Shown piece after piece: positions 9,512-20,059 of a DNA stretch of 64,000 nucleotides. The notes under the pieces were generated by a model. It ran no database searches. It was not told the origin of the DNA and saw nothing but the letters and a program-made list of their open reading frames with translations. A program made the translations under genes and the position numbers. This DNA is from Vulcanimicrobium sp963738465 (GTDB taxonomy: Bacteria > Vulcanimicrobiota > Vulcanimicrobiia > Vulcanimicrobiales > Vulcanimicrobiaceae), in NCBI GenBank assembly GCA_963738465.1, contig CAVTWP010000001.1:330771-394770 (forward strand), given 5' to 3'. Positions within the stretch are counted from its first letter, which is position 1, and each line of letters opens with the position of its first letter.

Positions 9512-10501
9512 ACGATTCGGTCTTCCTTGCCGCCGCGGGCGATGACGATCTGGCCGTTCTCTTCGAGCGTGCGGATGACGTCGACGATGTTCTGCTGCGC
9601 TTTGCCGACCTCGCGCACGCGGACCGGACCGAGGACCTCGATGTCTTCGCGCAGCGTCGTCGCCGCGCGAGTCGACATGTTCTTGTAGATGCGCGCCAGC
9701 AGCTCGTCGTTCGCGGTCTTGAGCGCCAGCGCGAGATCCTTGCCGTCGACTTCCTTGAGTACTCGCTGGATCGCCCGATCGTCGAGGTTGATGATGTCCT
9801 CGAAGACGAAGAGCAGATTCTTGACCTCTTCGGCGACCGCGGGATCGCGCTTGGCGAGGCCGTCGAGGATGTTCTTCTCGGTCTCGCGGTCGACGAAGCC
9901 CATGACCGACGCGAGCGATTGGACGCCGCCGGCCTTGGTGAAATCGGAACCGCTGACCAGCAGCCGCCGCCCGAGCAGCTCGTCGAGCTGCTCGAGGATC
10001 TCGGGCGCCGTTTTCTGCAGGATCGCGATCCGCATCGCCACCTCGCCTTGCAGCTCGGGCTCGAGCTGCGAGAGCACGGCGCCGGCTTGTTCGGGCGACA
10101 TGTAGACCAGGATCAGCGCGATCGTCTGCGGGTGCTCTTCCTTGATGAACTCCAGCAGTTGCGCGGGTTCCGTCTTCTTCACCAGCTCGAGCGGGTTGCC
10201 GTGCTTGAGCGCCGCGAAGAGCCGATTCGTCATGTCGTCGGCTTGGCCGGCACCAAACGACCGTTCGAGGATTTCCTTGGCGTACTCGATCCCGCCCTCG
10301 TTGATGTACTTCAGGGCGATCGCGCGCTGGTACGCCTCTTGGATGACGGCGTCGCGCTTTTCGATCGAGACGGTCGAGATCTTCGCGATCTCGAGCACGA
10401 TGCGCTCGACCTCGTCCTGCCGCAGGAACTTGAAGATCGTCGCGGCGAGCTCGAGACCGATCGTGATCATCAGGATCGCGGCTTTCTCGGGTCCGCGACA
10501 T
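9508..10501 (-). CDS. fliG: Flagellar motor switch protein FliG (frameshifted at N-terminus)
   Basis: About 331 residues. From codon 12 on the frame is intact (MITIGLELAATIFKFLRQDEV...). It contains the EHPQTIALILVYM armadillo segment and the C-terminal LFVFEDIINLDDRAIQRVL motif whose charged residues contact MotA. The first residues MSRTRE are in another frame, and KAAILMITIG resumes the FliG start pattern, so one indel lies at about 10485. FliG forms the rotor ring on FliF and generates torque. Confidence 0.94.
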
Positions 10502-12265
10502 GTCGGGAATCGCCGGCGCTCCGTACGCGCCGAGGTCGCGAGCCGATGCGGGGTCGTCGCCGAGGGTCAAGATCGGCTTGTCGGAGATCATGTGTGGTTT
10601 ATTCTGCCAGAGCCACAACTTCACGAGCTTGGCGATGCTGTCGGGGCTCTCTTGAGCGACGGTCGTGACGTACTCGATCATCTGTTCGCGTGTGAGGTCG
10701 GCGGCGGAGCGGATCGGCGCCGCGATCGCCGGCGTCCCGTCGAGCATCGGGTGTTCTTCGAACGACGGCAGCTCTTCGGCGAGCGTGGAATCGAACGTCG
10801 GCAGCTCGCCGATCGGCCTGAACGTCGCGGCGGCGCATCGCCAGAACGCGAAGCCCGCGCCCGCTATTCCGAGGACGACGAGCAGCATGACGCGGGGACG
10901 GCCGGGAAGCCAGAGACCGTGGTCCCGCTCCCGAGGCAGCCGCCGGCGACCACCGCCGGCGGCGCGAACGGGATCGCCTCGACGGAAACCTGATCGCCGC
11001 GCGAGGCATCGATCCCGGCGGCGGCCGCGATGGCGTTGCGTATCTTCGCCACGTCCGCCGGCGAGACGGCGTAGGCGGGGCTCGCCGCGTTCGCCGCGCG
11101 CGCCGCGGCCGGCACGTTGACCAGCACGGCGACCGAAAGGCGCGTCACCTTGCCGGGCGCATCGACGTGCTTGGCGTTTCGCTCGGTGATCTCGTAGTTC
11201 GTCGTCGTCTTCGACTTGGTGTAGCGGCTGTTGCCTGCTGGCTCTGCGTGCCTTGATACGTCGGGACGACGTTGGTCGTCGTGCCGGGGACGCCTCGCGC
11301 GCGCCGCGCGCGCCGGCCGGTTCCGGTGTAGCTCTCGCGCTCGGTCTGCTGCGAGCGGACCGTGCCTTGCGGCGCGTACGATTTCGTCTCGGTGGAGTTG
11401 GCGTCGAAATTCATCTGGCGTCGCGACGCGCACGGCCGAGCGGTGCGCGCCGATCGTCGCGTCGAGCAGACCTTGCAGCGACTGCTGCAGATCGGACTCG
11501 TAGCGCTCCTTGGCGACGAGCTGCTCTTGCGTGAGCTTGAGCGCGCTCGACGCGTCGCCGACGCCCGCTGTCGGCGAGCGCCGACGGACGCAAGATCGTC
11601 CCGTTTTGGTCGACGATCGTGACGTTCTCGGGCTTGAGCCCGTCGACGGCGCCCGCGACGAGCTGCGTGATCCCGCGGACCTCTTGCGGCGAGAGCTGCA
11701 TCCCGGGCTTGGTTTGGATCGCGACCGATGCCGTCGTCGGCTGCTGCGTCGTCGAGTAGAGCGACGCTTCGGGCGACGCGATGTGGACGCGCGCGGACTG
11801 CACCGGCGTCAGTCCGGAGATCGTGCGCTGGAGCTCGCCTTCGGTGGCGCGCGTCTTGGCGATCTTCTCTTGGAAGTCGGTCATGCCGAGGTTCGTGCGG
11901 TCGAACAGCTCGAAGCCGGTGCCGCCGCCGGCCTTGACGACGCCTTCGCCGGCGAGCTGCGACGCGCTGCTCGTAGACGCTCTTCGTGCGGGACCAGGAT
12001 CGTCGCGCCGCCGTCGGCAAGCCGGTGCGGGATCTTCTCCGCGTCGAGCTTCTGAACGACCGCGTTCGCCTCGTCGGGCTGCAGGTTCGAGAACAGCACG
12101 GCATAGTCGGGACCGCGCAGACGGAAGACGCCGAAGAGCGCCAGACGCCAGCACGACGACGCACCGCGATCGCGCCGTACGACAGCGATTCGTACGGCTC
12201 TGCGCGCTCCACCAGTCCCGAATGCGAGCGGGGAACGACGCGACGGACGAGGTCAGACGATCCAA
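10502..12265 (-). CDS. fliF: Flagellar MS-ring protein FliF (several frameshifts)
   Basis: Reconstructed from pieces in three frames, about 580 residues. N-terminal piece: RLTSSVASFPARIRDWW and a membrane helix. Ring-building motifs: ANAVVQKLDAEKIPHRLADG, AKTRATEGELQRTISGLTPV, then ARVHIASPEASLY, TASVAIQTKPGMQLS, and LKPENVTIVDQNG. C-terminal piece: a second helix (LLVVLGIAGAGFAFW) and the FliG-binding tail EYVTTVAQESPDSIAKLVKLW. A TTG at 12263-12265 preceded by AAGGTGG is the best start. The stop is unclear, because the terminal frame runs into fliG. FliF is the inner-membrane base of the flagellum. Confidence 0.85.
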
Positions 12266-12427
12266 ATGCCACCTTGCGGGGCGTCTGAACGACGCCTCGT
12301 GGGTATGCCGACCGTGGCTCGATCCACCGGGCATCCATGCCCGGTGCTGTGGATACTATCGGCCAGGAAACGCTCGCGGTTCTTTATCGGCGAGCGCGCT
12401 CAGCAGGCGAGGTCGGGCCGGCACGCC

Positions 12428-13728
12428 TCAGATCGCGAGAGCGCCGTCGCTCCGGGCCGACCGAGACGGCGGCGACCGGAACGCCGGTCAGCGCCGCGAG
12501 CCGGTCGACGAAGGCGCGCGCCGCCGGCCGGCAGGTCGGCGATGCGGCGGACGCCGCGCAGGTCGTCGCTGCCAGCCCGGATGCTCCTCGATCTCGACTG
12601 CGGAGCTCGGGGTCGCGAGCGCGTCGATCCCGCACGGCGTTCCGTCGGCGCGGCGATAGCCGGTGACGATCCCGACTTCGATCGAAGCCCGACAGCACGT
12701 CGAGCTTGGTGATGAGAGCGCGTCGAGCCCGTTGAGCTGGGCCGCATAGCGCGCGGCGACCGCGTCGTACCAGCCGCAGCGTCGCGGCCGGCCGGTGGTG
12801 ACGCCGAACTCGCGGCCTTGCGCGCGCAGCCGCTCGCCGCTGCTCGTCGAGCAGCTCGGAGGGAAACGGGCCGCCGCCGACCCGCGTGCAGTACGCTTTC
12901 GCGACGCCGAGCACGCCGCCGACCGCGGTCGGCCCGATCCCCAGACCCGTGCATGCGCCGCCGGCGACGCGTGTGCGAGCTCGTCACGAAGGGATACGTC
13001 CCGAAGGTCACGTCCAGCATCGTGCCTTGCGCGCCTTCGGCCAGAAGCCGCGCCGCCGTCGACCGATCGCGTCGTGCAGCCAGGCGACGTCGTCGACGAC
13101 GTGCGGAGGATGCGCGGCGGCGAGCGCGAGCGTCTCGCCGATCACGTCTTCCTCGCGCGGCACGTCGTCGGCGCCGGCGAACAGCGGTGCGCGCGGCGAG
13201 CAGCGCTTGGCGGATCTTGGTCGCGAGCGCCTCGCGGCTTGGCGAGGTCGCCGAAGGTGATGCCGAGCCGCTCGACGCGGTCGACGTAGGCCGGACCGAT
13301 GCCGCGGCCGGTCGTCCCGATCGCCGCGCTGCCGCGCTGCCTCTCGGCGCAGCCGGTCGAGCGTCGCATGGTACGGAAAGACGATGTGCGCGCGCGACGG
13401 AGACCGCGATCCGGGCGACGTCGACTCCCGAGCTCGGCCAGCGTGTCGAGCTCGTCGACCAGCCCGCGCAGCGAGACGACGGTGCCTGCGCCGATCAGCA
13501 GCTTCGCGTCCTCGACCAGCACGCCGGACGGCACGACGTGCAGCGCGAGCTTCGTGTCGCCGACCTCGATCGAATGGCCGGCGTTGTCGCCGCCGCCGAA
13601 CCGCGCGATCACGGCGTAGTCGCGCGCGAGCAGGTCGACGACGCGGCCTTTGCCCTCGTCGCCCCACTGAATCCCGACCACGATGTCGACCGGGCGCCGT
13701 GGGTCGACGGCGCGGCGAAGACGCCCAT
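12428..13728 (-). CDS. purA: Adenylosuccinate synthetase PurA (many frameshifts)
   Basis: The P-loop-like GIQWGDEGKGRVVDLLARDY and FGGGDNAGHSIEVGD are unmistakable PurA motifs. AIGTTGRGIGPAYVDRVERLG, MLDVTFGTYPFVTSSHT, LGVAKAYCTRVGGGPFPSEL, ITKLDVLSGFD and the C-terminal LTGVPVAAVSVGPER follow in different frames. The total span gives about 433 residues, the family length, so at least five indels have scrambled an otherwise complete gene. It converts IMP to adenylosuccinate using GTP and Asp. The likely ATG (13726-13728) lies 3 bases after the GH125 stop. Confidence 0.9.
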
Positions 13729-13731
13729 CGA

Positions 13732-15053
13732 TCACGTCGCCGCGGAAGTCGAGGTCGGCGGTCGATCCGACCGGCAGCTGCGGGACGCCTTCGAACTCGG
13801 TCATGACGTACTCGCTGAACAGCGCGTTGGGCCAGCCGAAATCGGCGCGCGTGAACTTGCGTCGGGATCGTCGGGATTGAACGACTCGTGCAGCAGATGG
13901 TCGCCCGGATCGGAGGCGAGCAGCTGCGTTGAGCACGTCCTTGCGTTCGCCGTCGCTCGACGCGGTGAAGCCCTGCATCAGCATCGCGATCGGCCAGACG
14001 TAGTTGTCGTTGGTGTGCGGCGAGCCGATCCCGCGCGCGTACCTTGCCGACGTAGTAGGTCGGGTTGTCCTTGGAGAGCAAGAACCTGCGCGTGTTGCGG
14101 TAGACGAACGACGACGGCTTGGTGTAGCCGAGGTACGGCGCCGAGAGCAGCGACGGAACGTTGGCGTCGTCCATGAGGATCTTGTTGCCCAGCCCGTCGA
14201 CCTCGTAGGCGTAGATGTAGCCGTAGTTCGGCGTGAACTGCACGCCGTAGGTCTGGATTCCGGTCTGGACCTCGTCGCGCAGCGCTTTGGCGCGTTGCGC
14301 CTTGATCACGTTGTGGTAGACGTCGCGCTCGATCTCCTCGAGATCGCCCAGCGCCACGACCGCCATCATCTCCGACGGGATGAGATAGTTGTAGGTGCAC
14401 GCGTCGTCGGACGGCCGGAAGCCGGTCCAGATCATCCCGGTATAGCCGACCGGATTGCCCTTACCGCCGTTGACGAGCTCCCGATGCGTGTAGGTCGAGT
14501 TGCGCGGATGGTCTTGCTCGCGCTCCATCGTGCTCAGAGCGCTGTCGAATCCCAGCGACAAGTCGCCGGTGAAGATCGAAGCGTCGCCGGTCTGCTTCCA
14601 GTACGTCCAGGCCAGCGTGATCGGATACGCCAGCGAATCGAGTTCGAACTTGCGTTCCCAGACCCGGTAGTCGAGCGTGAAGGCGTTGGCGTACGGGTCG
14701 GCCTGCAGATACTTGCCCATTCGCGCGATCGTGCCGCGCAGCAGCGCGTCGACTTGCATGTCGCCCTTGGCGAAGAACAGGTACGGCCGCACCTGGACGC
14801 TGGCGTCGCGCAGCCACTCGGCCGGGATGTCGCCGGTCTTGATGTACGCCGTCCCGTCCGAGGTGATGGTGACCTGCTTGTTCGTGTCGAGCAGGGCGTT
14901 GCGGTACATCGACTCGAGCTTCGGGTCGTTGACGGTATAGCCGGCAGCGGCCTTGCTCACGGCGTCGAGCTCGATCGCCGGGGCGGGCCGCGGTGCGAGC
15001 ATAGCGAGGGTCGCGAGAGTGCATAGCACCCCCCGAACGATCGGGATTCGCAT
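13732..15053 (-). CDS. Secreted GH125-family exo-alpha-mannosidase-like protein (frameshifted)
   Basis: About 440 residues with a clear signal peptide (MRIPIVRGVLCTLATLAMLA, cleaved near PAPA). GH125 motifs appear in order: TAYIKTGDIPAEWLRDASVQ (the Asp is the family's general acid), WTYWKQTGD, GMIWTGFRPSDDACTYNYLI, GYIYAYEVDG, APYLGY, and the C-terminal ADFGWPNALFSEYVM. Frame changes lie near 14035, 13930 and 13860. GH125 enzymes release alpha-1,6-linked mannose. The glycan target here is unknown, perhaps an environmental or own-surface mannan. Confidence 0.85.
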
Positions 15054-15287
15054 CGTTACCGCGACCTTACCATGCCACCCTGCGGATTCCTCGAAAAGTG
15101 GGTCACCTAGCGTAGATCGGCACGTCGCCGGTCCGTCCCAAGCGCTTCACAACCGCCGGGCGCCCGAGGGAGCTCGTCGTCTCCGACCAGATCATGCTCC
15201 GTCCAGTCAGCCGATGGTAGCGCAGAGCTGAGAGCAGGGCACGATAGCGAGAAGGCTCCTGAAGCCAGTCATCAAACCGGCTGGACG
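15054..15287. other. Intergenic region between divergent GH125 and TDT genes
   Basis: A 234-bp divergent spacer. No open frame, terminator, RNA gene or clear promoter pair is visible. It must hold the promoters of both flanking genes. Confidence 0.4.
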
Positions 15288-16376
15288 ATGCAGCGGCAGC
15301 CGACTGCGGCTGGGGAGCGTTTCGCGCCGTCAGGGTCGCCGACGGACTCGGGCGCGGTGAGCGCCCTCTCGCCGGCGTATTTCGGGTTGGTGATGGCGAC
15401 CGGCATCGTCTCCATTGCGGCGCTCAGCTTTCAGCTGCGCGCGCTGGCCGTCTCGCTCTTCGCGCTGAACGGCGTCGCCTATGCAGTGCTGGTCGTCCTC
15501 ACGATCTTCCGCGCCGTCCGTTACGGGCCCGAGTTCATCGCCGATTTGACCGATCATCGGCGTGGGACGGGTTTCTTTACGACTGTTGCGGCGACGTGCA
15601 TCATCGGCGCTCAGCTGCAATTGATTGCCGGCGACGTTCGGGCCGCCACGGCATTCTTGGCCGTCGGTCTCGTGCTTTGGCTGGCCATCACCTACACCGT
15701 CTTCACCGCGTTCACGATCAAGAGCGAGAAGCCGCTGCTTCAGGACGGGATCACCGGCTCGTGGCTTCTCGCGGTCGTCGCGACCCAGTCGATCGCCGTC
15801 CTGGCGGCGCTCGTCGCCCGGGATTGGCCGCAGCCGTACCGGCTGGAGCTGAACTTCTGCGCGCTCTCGATGTGGCTGGGCGGCGGCATGCTGTATATCT
15901 GGCTCATCTCTCTGATCTTCTATCGCTACATCTTCTTCACGTTCAAGGCGAGCGATCTGACGCCGCCGTCCTGGATAACGATGGGCGCGATGGCGATCTC
16001 CACGCTGGCCGGAGCGCTGCTGGTGCAGAACACGCCGGATGCGCCGTTCTTGGCGTCTCTTCTTCCGTTTCTCAAGGGATTCACGGTGATGTACTGGGCG
16101 ACCGGCATGTGGTGGATCCCGATGCTCATCACGCTGGGCGTCTGGCGCTACGTGATTTGGCGCTTTCCGCTGCGTTACGATCCGTTGTACTGGGGCGCGG
16201 TCTTTCCGTTAGGTATGTACACGGTGGCCACGCAGCAAATGATGTCCGTGCTCGAGCTGCCGTTCCTAGGTTTCCTGCCGCAGACGATGTTCGTGGCCGC
16301 GTTGGCGGCGTGGACGATCGCGTTCGCCGGATTGCTGTTCGATCTGCGCAGAATCCTCACGCCGAAGACGCTTTGA
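15288..16376 (+). CDS. TDT-family (TehA/Mae1/SLAC1) membrane transporter
   Basis: Intact 362-residue protein with about ten hydrophobic segments. The N-terminal YFGLVMATGIVSIAALSFQL matches the TDT family's first helix (PxxFgxvmgtGils), and later WATGMWWIPMLITLGVWRY and PLGMYTVATQQM are typical. Members export or take up anions such as sulfite, C4-dicarboxylates or tellurite, and the substrate cannot be deduced here. The gene stands alone on the plus strand, convergent with recX. Confidence 0.85.
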   Translation: MQRQPTAAGERFAPSGSPTDSGAVSALSPAYFGLVMATGIVSIAALSFQLRALAVSLFALNGVAYAVLVVLTIFRAVRYGPEFIADLTDHRRGTGFFTTVAATCIIGAQLQLIAGDVRAATAFLAVGLVLWLAITYTVFTAFTIKSEKPLLQDGITGSWLLAVVATQSIAVLAALVARDWPQPYRLELNFCALSMWLGGGMLYIWLISLIFYRYIFFTFKASDLTPPSWITMGAMAISTLAGALLVQNTPDAPFLASLLPFLKGFTVMYWATGMWWIPMLITLGVWRYVIWRFPLRYDPLYWGAVFPLGMYTVATQQMMSVLELPFLGFLPQTMFVAALAAWTIAFAGLLFDLRRILTPKTL

Positions 16377-16394
16377 CCCAGCGAGCACGCGCAC

Positions 16395-16868
16395 TCAGGC
16401 GAGATCCCCTAGAACCTCTCCGAACTCTGCTCCGGCGTGGTCGCGGAGCACGCGGTAAATGGACGACGCGGGGAATCCGAGCCGCTCCAGCCGGCGCGCG
16501 GCCGATGCGTACGACACGGACGGTTGCGCCCGCCGCAGGCGCGCGTACGCGGATGCGATTCGCTCGGACTCGGGGGCGCTCGACTCCGCGACCCGCTCGC
16601 GTGCCGCGTCGCGGTCGATCCCGCGCTTGACGAGCTCGGCGACGAGCCGGCTGTCGCCGACCGGGACGCGCCGGCCTTCGACGTACAGCGCGGCGTAGAG
16701 AGCGTCGTCGAGCAAACGGTCGCGCTTACACGACGCGACCGCCGCCGCCGCGGCGGCCTCGTCGAAGCCTTTGCGTGTGAGTCGCTCGAACAGCTGCGCC
16801 TCGGTCAGCCGCCGAGCCGCCAGCATCCGCAACGCCGTGATGCGAGCAGAACGCGAATTGTCTGTCAT
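16395..16868 (-). CDS. recX: Regulatory protein RecX
   Basis: 157-residue protein with the three-helix repeats of RecX: ALRMLAARRLTEAQLFERLTRKGF, then RLLDDALYAALYVEGR and VAELVKRGIDRD, then SYASAARRLERLGFPASSIY. The internal ATG (MTDNSR) was preferred over an upstream TTG. RecX inhibits RecA filament growth. It lies directly downstream of recA on the same strand, the normal arrangement, with a 70-bp spacer containing a dispersed repeat. Confidence 0.88.
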   Translation of the reverse strand: MTDNSRSARITALRMLAARRLTEAQLFERLTRKGFDEAAAAAAVASCKRDRLLDDALYAALYVEGRRVPVGDSRLVAELVKRGIDRDAARERVAESSAPESERIASAYARLRRAQPSVSYASAARRLERLGFPASSIYRVLRDHAGAEFGEVLGDLA

Positions 16869-16896
16869 GTGCAAGGAGGCCGAATAGCTCGGCCTT

Positions 16897-16918
16897 TGTC
16901 ATCCTGAGCGCGTCGAAG
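16897..16918. repeat. Dispersed intergenic repeat copy
   Basis: tcatcctgagcgcgtcgaag, in the recA-recX spacer, is a copy of the repeat at 1361-1381. All copies found lie in intergenic or gene-end positions. Confidence 0.65.
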
Positions 16919-16938
16919 GGCTGAGGTTCACGAAGGGG

Positions 16939-17981
16939 CTACTCGTCGTCGACGGCGGCGCCGACGGGTTTGGCGAAGCCGTTGGTCGAGACGGTGGCCT
17001 TGAGGGCGTCCCGGATCTTGGTCGAGATCTCGTCGGCGACGTCGGTGTGCTCTTCGAGGTACGACTTGGCGTTCTCGCGGCCTTGGCCGATGCGCTGTTC
17101 GCCGTAGGTGTACCACGAGCCCGACTTGCCGACGATGTTGCGCTCGAGCGCGACGTCGATGATGGAGCCCATCTTCGAGATCCCCTTGCCGTAGGTGATG
17201 TCGAACTCCGCCATCCGGAACGGCGGCGCGACCTTGTTCTTCACGACTTTGACGCGCGTGCGGGTGCCGACGACATCTTGGCCGACCTTGATCTGCTCGA
17301 GCTTGCGCACGTCGAGCCGGACCGAGGCGTAGAACTTGAGCGCCCGCCCCCCGAGGTCGTCTCGGGGCTGCCGAACATGACGCCGACCTTCTCGCGCAGC
17401 TGGTTGATGAAGATCATCACGCACTTCGAGCGCGAGATCGCCGAGGTGAGCTTGCGCAGCGCCTGCGACATCAGCCGCGCCTGCAGGCCGACGTGGGTAT
17501 CGCCCATGTCGCCTTCGAGCTCGGCCTTGGTGACTAGCGCGGCGACCGAGTCGACCACCACGACGTCGACGGCGTTCGAGCGCACGAGCATCTCGGCGAT
17601 GTCGAGCGCTTGTTCTCCGGCATCGGGCTGCGAGACGAGCAGGTTGTCGAGATCGATGCCGAGCGCTTGCGCGTAGGTCGGATCGAGCGCGTGCTCGACG
17701 TCGACGAAGGCCGCGGTGCCGCCGCTCTTCTGCGCTTCGGCGATGACATGCAGCGCGAGCGTCGTCTTGCCGCTCGACTCGGGGCCGTAGATCTCGATGA
17801 CGCGTCCGCGCGGCAAGCCGCCGACGCCCAGGGCGAGGTCGAGGGCGATCGAGCCGGTCGAGATGACTTCGAATGCCATCTTGTCGGTGAACTCGCCCAT
17901 CTTCATGATGGAGCCCTTGCCGAACTGACGCTCGATCTGCGCGAGCGCGTTGGTCAGGGCGATCTGTTTTTCGTCGGCCAT
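16939..17981 (-). CDS. recA: Recombinase RecA (one frameshift)
   Basis: About 347 residues. N-terminal part: ALAQIERQFGKGSIMKMG, Walker A YGPESSGKTT, LVSQPDAGEQALDIAEML, VVVDSVAALV, and CVMIFINQLREKVGVMFGSP. A frame change near 17350 within a short GC repeat (ETTSGGGR then ALKFYASVRLDVRK) is followed by the intact C-terminal domain and acidic tail (PVGAAVDDE). All core residues are present, so an assembly indel is likely. RecA performs strand exchange and triggers SOS. Confidence 0.96.
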
Positions 17982-18170
17982 GATGCTCCGTGCGAATGTC
18001 GGTGGGTTGCTCCGACGGTACCGCGCCGTAGTGCCAGATGCGTGGCAGGGTGCGAAGCCGTCGCCGGTCATTCCCACGCTGCTTCCGCGCCGGCTAGGGC
18101 GCGTCGTTAGCTTCCCTTTCGAGGCAGGCGGGCATCGAACCTCTGTTCGATCCGTTCTATTCTGAGGTCT

Positions 18171-18198
18171 TTACTTATTTAAGCTGCTACTATATTAT
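18171..18198 (+). promoter_or_regulatory. Candidate promoter of the ArsR-SRPBCC operon (possibly leaderless)
   Basis: An AT-rich island in GC-rich DNA: TTACTT (18171-18176), 16 bases, TATTAT (18193-18198). The ATG of the ArsR gene begins at 18205, about where transcription would start, so the mRNA may be leaderless. No ribosome site precedes the ATG. An ArsR operator may overlap it. Confidence 0.4.
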
Positions 18199-18204
18199 CA
18201 CGGC

Positions 18205-18525
18205 ATGCACGGCTTCGCCGTTCTGGGCGACCCGACCCGGCGTCGCATCGTCGAGATGCTCGCGACGCGCGACCTCCCAGCCGGCGCAATCGCGCGCCGC
18301 TTCGACATGACGCCGCCGGCCGTGTCGCAGCACCTCAAGCTGTTGCGCGACGCGGGGTTGGTCGCCGTCCGGCGCGACGCGCAGCGCCGCATCTATACGC
18401 TCGACCCGCGCGGGCTGGCCGAGCTCGACGCGTGGCTGGCGCGCTTCCGCCGTTTTTGGGGCGGCCGCCTCGACGCACTCGAGCGCGAGCTCTCGCGCGA
18501 ACCCGACGTGAGGACATCACCGTGA
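18205..18525 (+). CDS. ArsR-family winged-helix regulator
   Basis: 106 residues, intact. FAVLGDPTRRRIVEMLATRD is the ArsR start pattern, followed by the recognition helix region MTPPAVSQHLKLLRDAGLV and the wing RRDAQRRIYTLD. No metal-binding Cys motif (ELCVCDL type) is present, so it is not an arsenic/metal sensor. It belongs to the subgroup paired with SRPBCC/AHSA1 proteins. Its stop overlaps the GTG of the next gene (GTGA), giving a two-gene operon. Confidence 0.9.
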   Translation: MHGFAVLGDPTRRRIVEMLATRDLPAGAIARRFDMTPPAVSQHLKLLRDAGLVAVRRDAQRRIYTLDPRGLAELDAWLARFRRFWGGRLDALERELSREPDVRTSP

Positions 18526-19523
18526 TCGACGAGACCGCATTGCGCGCGTACGGCACCCTAATCGATGCGCACACGATTCGCTTCGAACGCGATCTGCCCG
18601 GTCCGATCGAACGCGTGTGGGCATATCTCACCGAGTCCGATCTCAAGGCGACCTGGATCGGGGCCACCGAGATCCCGTCGACCGTCGGCGGCGAGACCAC
18701 GATGACGTGGGAGGGCGAAGACGGCGAACCCGGCGGCGGCCTGACGATTCGCACGCGGGTGTTCGACCCGCCGCACGTGCTCGAGTACGACTGGATCGAG
18801 CTCGACGCACCCGGTGGCGCGATCCGCGACTCGGTCGTCCGCTTCGAGCTCGCGGTCCAGGACGACGGCGTGCGCCTCACGCTGACGCACCGCGCGCTCC
18901 CGGTGGATTCGTATACGACGGTCGCTGCAGGTTGGCACGCACACCTCGACACGCTCGCCGCTCAGCTCGACGGATCCGGCGGACCCGACGCCTTTGCGCG
19001 CTACGCCGAGATCGAGCCGCGCTACGGCGCGCTGGGCACGTTCCCCAGCGCCGGAACGGTACGGCTCGAACGCGTGCTGCCCGCGCCGCCCGAGCGCGTC
19101 TGGTCCTACCTGACCGACGGCACGTTGCTCGCAACCTGGCTCGGTCGAGGCGAGATCGCGCCGGCCACCGGCGCCACGTCGACCTTGACGCTGCTCGCCA
19201 ACGACGACGTCATCGAAGCCACGGTGCAGACGTACGACCCGCCGCGCGCGCTCGCGTACAGCTGGTTCTCGACGCAACACGAGACGCGCCGCCCGGATCC
19301 GTCGGTCGTGCGCTTCGAGCTCGCGCCGCACGATGACGGGACGCTGCTCGTCCTCACCCACTCCGGCGTGCTCCCTGAGTTCCGCGGTCGCGTCGCCGCC
19401 GGCTGGCACGCGCTGTGCGACGCCCTAGCCGCGCGTCTGCGCGACTCCGAACCGCGCACGTTCGACGACGTCTTCAGCCGCGTCGTCGAGGGCTATGAGT
19501 CGCTCACGCCCGCAGCGCAGTAG
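18522..19523 (+). CDS. Double SRPBCC (AHSA1-type) domain protein
   Basis: 333 residues made of two tandem SRPBCC/START-like domains. Domain 1 (about 15-150) has FERDLPGPIERVWAYLTESD, VFDPPHVLEYDW and AAGWHAHLDTLAAQL. Domain 2 (about 180-320) repeats the plan: LERVLPAPPERVWSYLTDGT, YDPPRALAYSW, AAGWHALCDALAARL. Most relatives have a single domain, so this looks like an internal duplication. Such proteins bind hydrophobic ligands, and the ligand is unknown. The GTG start is coupled to the ArsR gene. Confidence 0.85.
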   Translation: MIDETALRAYGTLIDAHTIRFERDLPGPIERVWAYLTESDLKATWIGATEIPSTVGGETTMTWEGEDGEPGGGLTIRTRVFDPPHVLEYDWIELDAPGGAIRDSVVRFELAVQDDGVRLTLTHRALPVDSYTTVAAGWHAHLDTLAAQLDGSGGPDAFARYAEIEPRYGALGTFPSAGTVRLERVLPAPPERVWSYLTDGTLLATWLGRGEIAPATGATSTLTLLANDDVIEATVQTYDPPRALAYSWFSTQHETRRPDPSVVRFELAPHDDGTLLVLTHSGVLPEFRGRVAAGWHALCDALAARLRDSEPRTFDDVFSRVVEGYESLTPAAQ

Positions 19524-19541
19524 TAGCACGCTGATCGCGAA

Positions 19542-20003
19542 CTACCGACAGGGAGTCGTCGTGTCGATTTGCTTTCCGTTGCCGTCGTAGCGGCGGATCG
19601 AGACGCTGTCCACGGTGTAACCCGAGGCGACCGAAGCGGCCGGAACCGGACAGGCGCCGTTGGCGAACGACACGATGATCTGTGGCGGCACGCCGAACCG
19701 TTGCAGGACGTGCGCGCTCATGTGCGGGCTACCCTGACCGTACTCGCGCCACACGCCGTCGCTCTTCATCAGCACCATGTCGCCACCGAGTTCACGCACG
19801 ATTTTCCAGGAGGCGAATCCCCAGCGGCCGGCGACCACGACATAACTCACGTGGATCGTCGAGCGCGGGACCGAGGTCTTCGCTTGGAGCGCGTCAACGG
19901 TGGCGGAACGGACGTCGTCTTGAACTGCCGCAGGCGCAGGTGACGTCCCGGCCGCGATAGCGAAGAGCACGGCGAACGCGCCGAGCCCCCACGGGTTTCT
20001 CAT
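19542..20003 (-). CDS. Secreted hypothetical protein
   Basis: 153 residues from the ATG giving MRNPWGLGAFAVLFAIAAG, a good signal peptide ending near SPAPA. The mature part (SVPRSTIHVSYVVVAGRWGF, SDGVWREYGQGSPHMSAHVL, GACPVPAAS) is not recognised. Two Cys residues may form a disulphide. It is convergent with the SRPBCC gene. A small exported protein is all that can be said. Confidence 0.6.
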   Translation of the reverse strand: MRNPWGLGAFAVLFAIAAGTSPAPAAVQDDVRSATVDALQAKTSVPRSTIHVSYVVVAGRWGFASWKIVRELGGDMVLMKSDGVWREYGQGSPHMSAHVLQRFGVPPQIIVSFANGACPVPAASVASGYTVDSVSIRRYDGNGKQIDTTTPCR

Positions 20004-20059
20004 GTCGTTCACGATCCTCGCTGGCGGCGGCATCGGCACGTCGAGCCGCCCCGGAAGGA

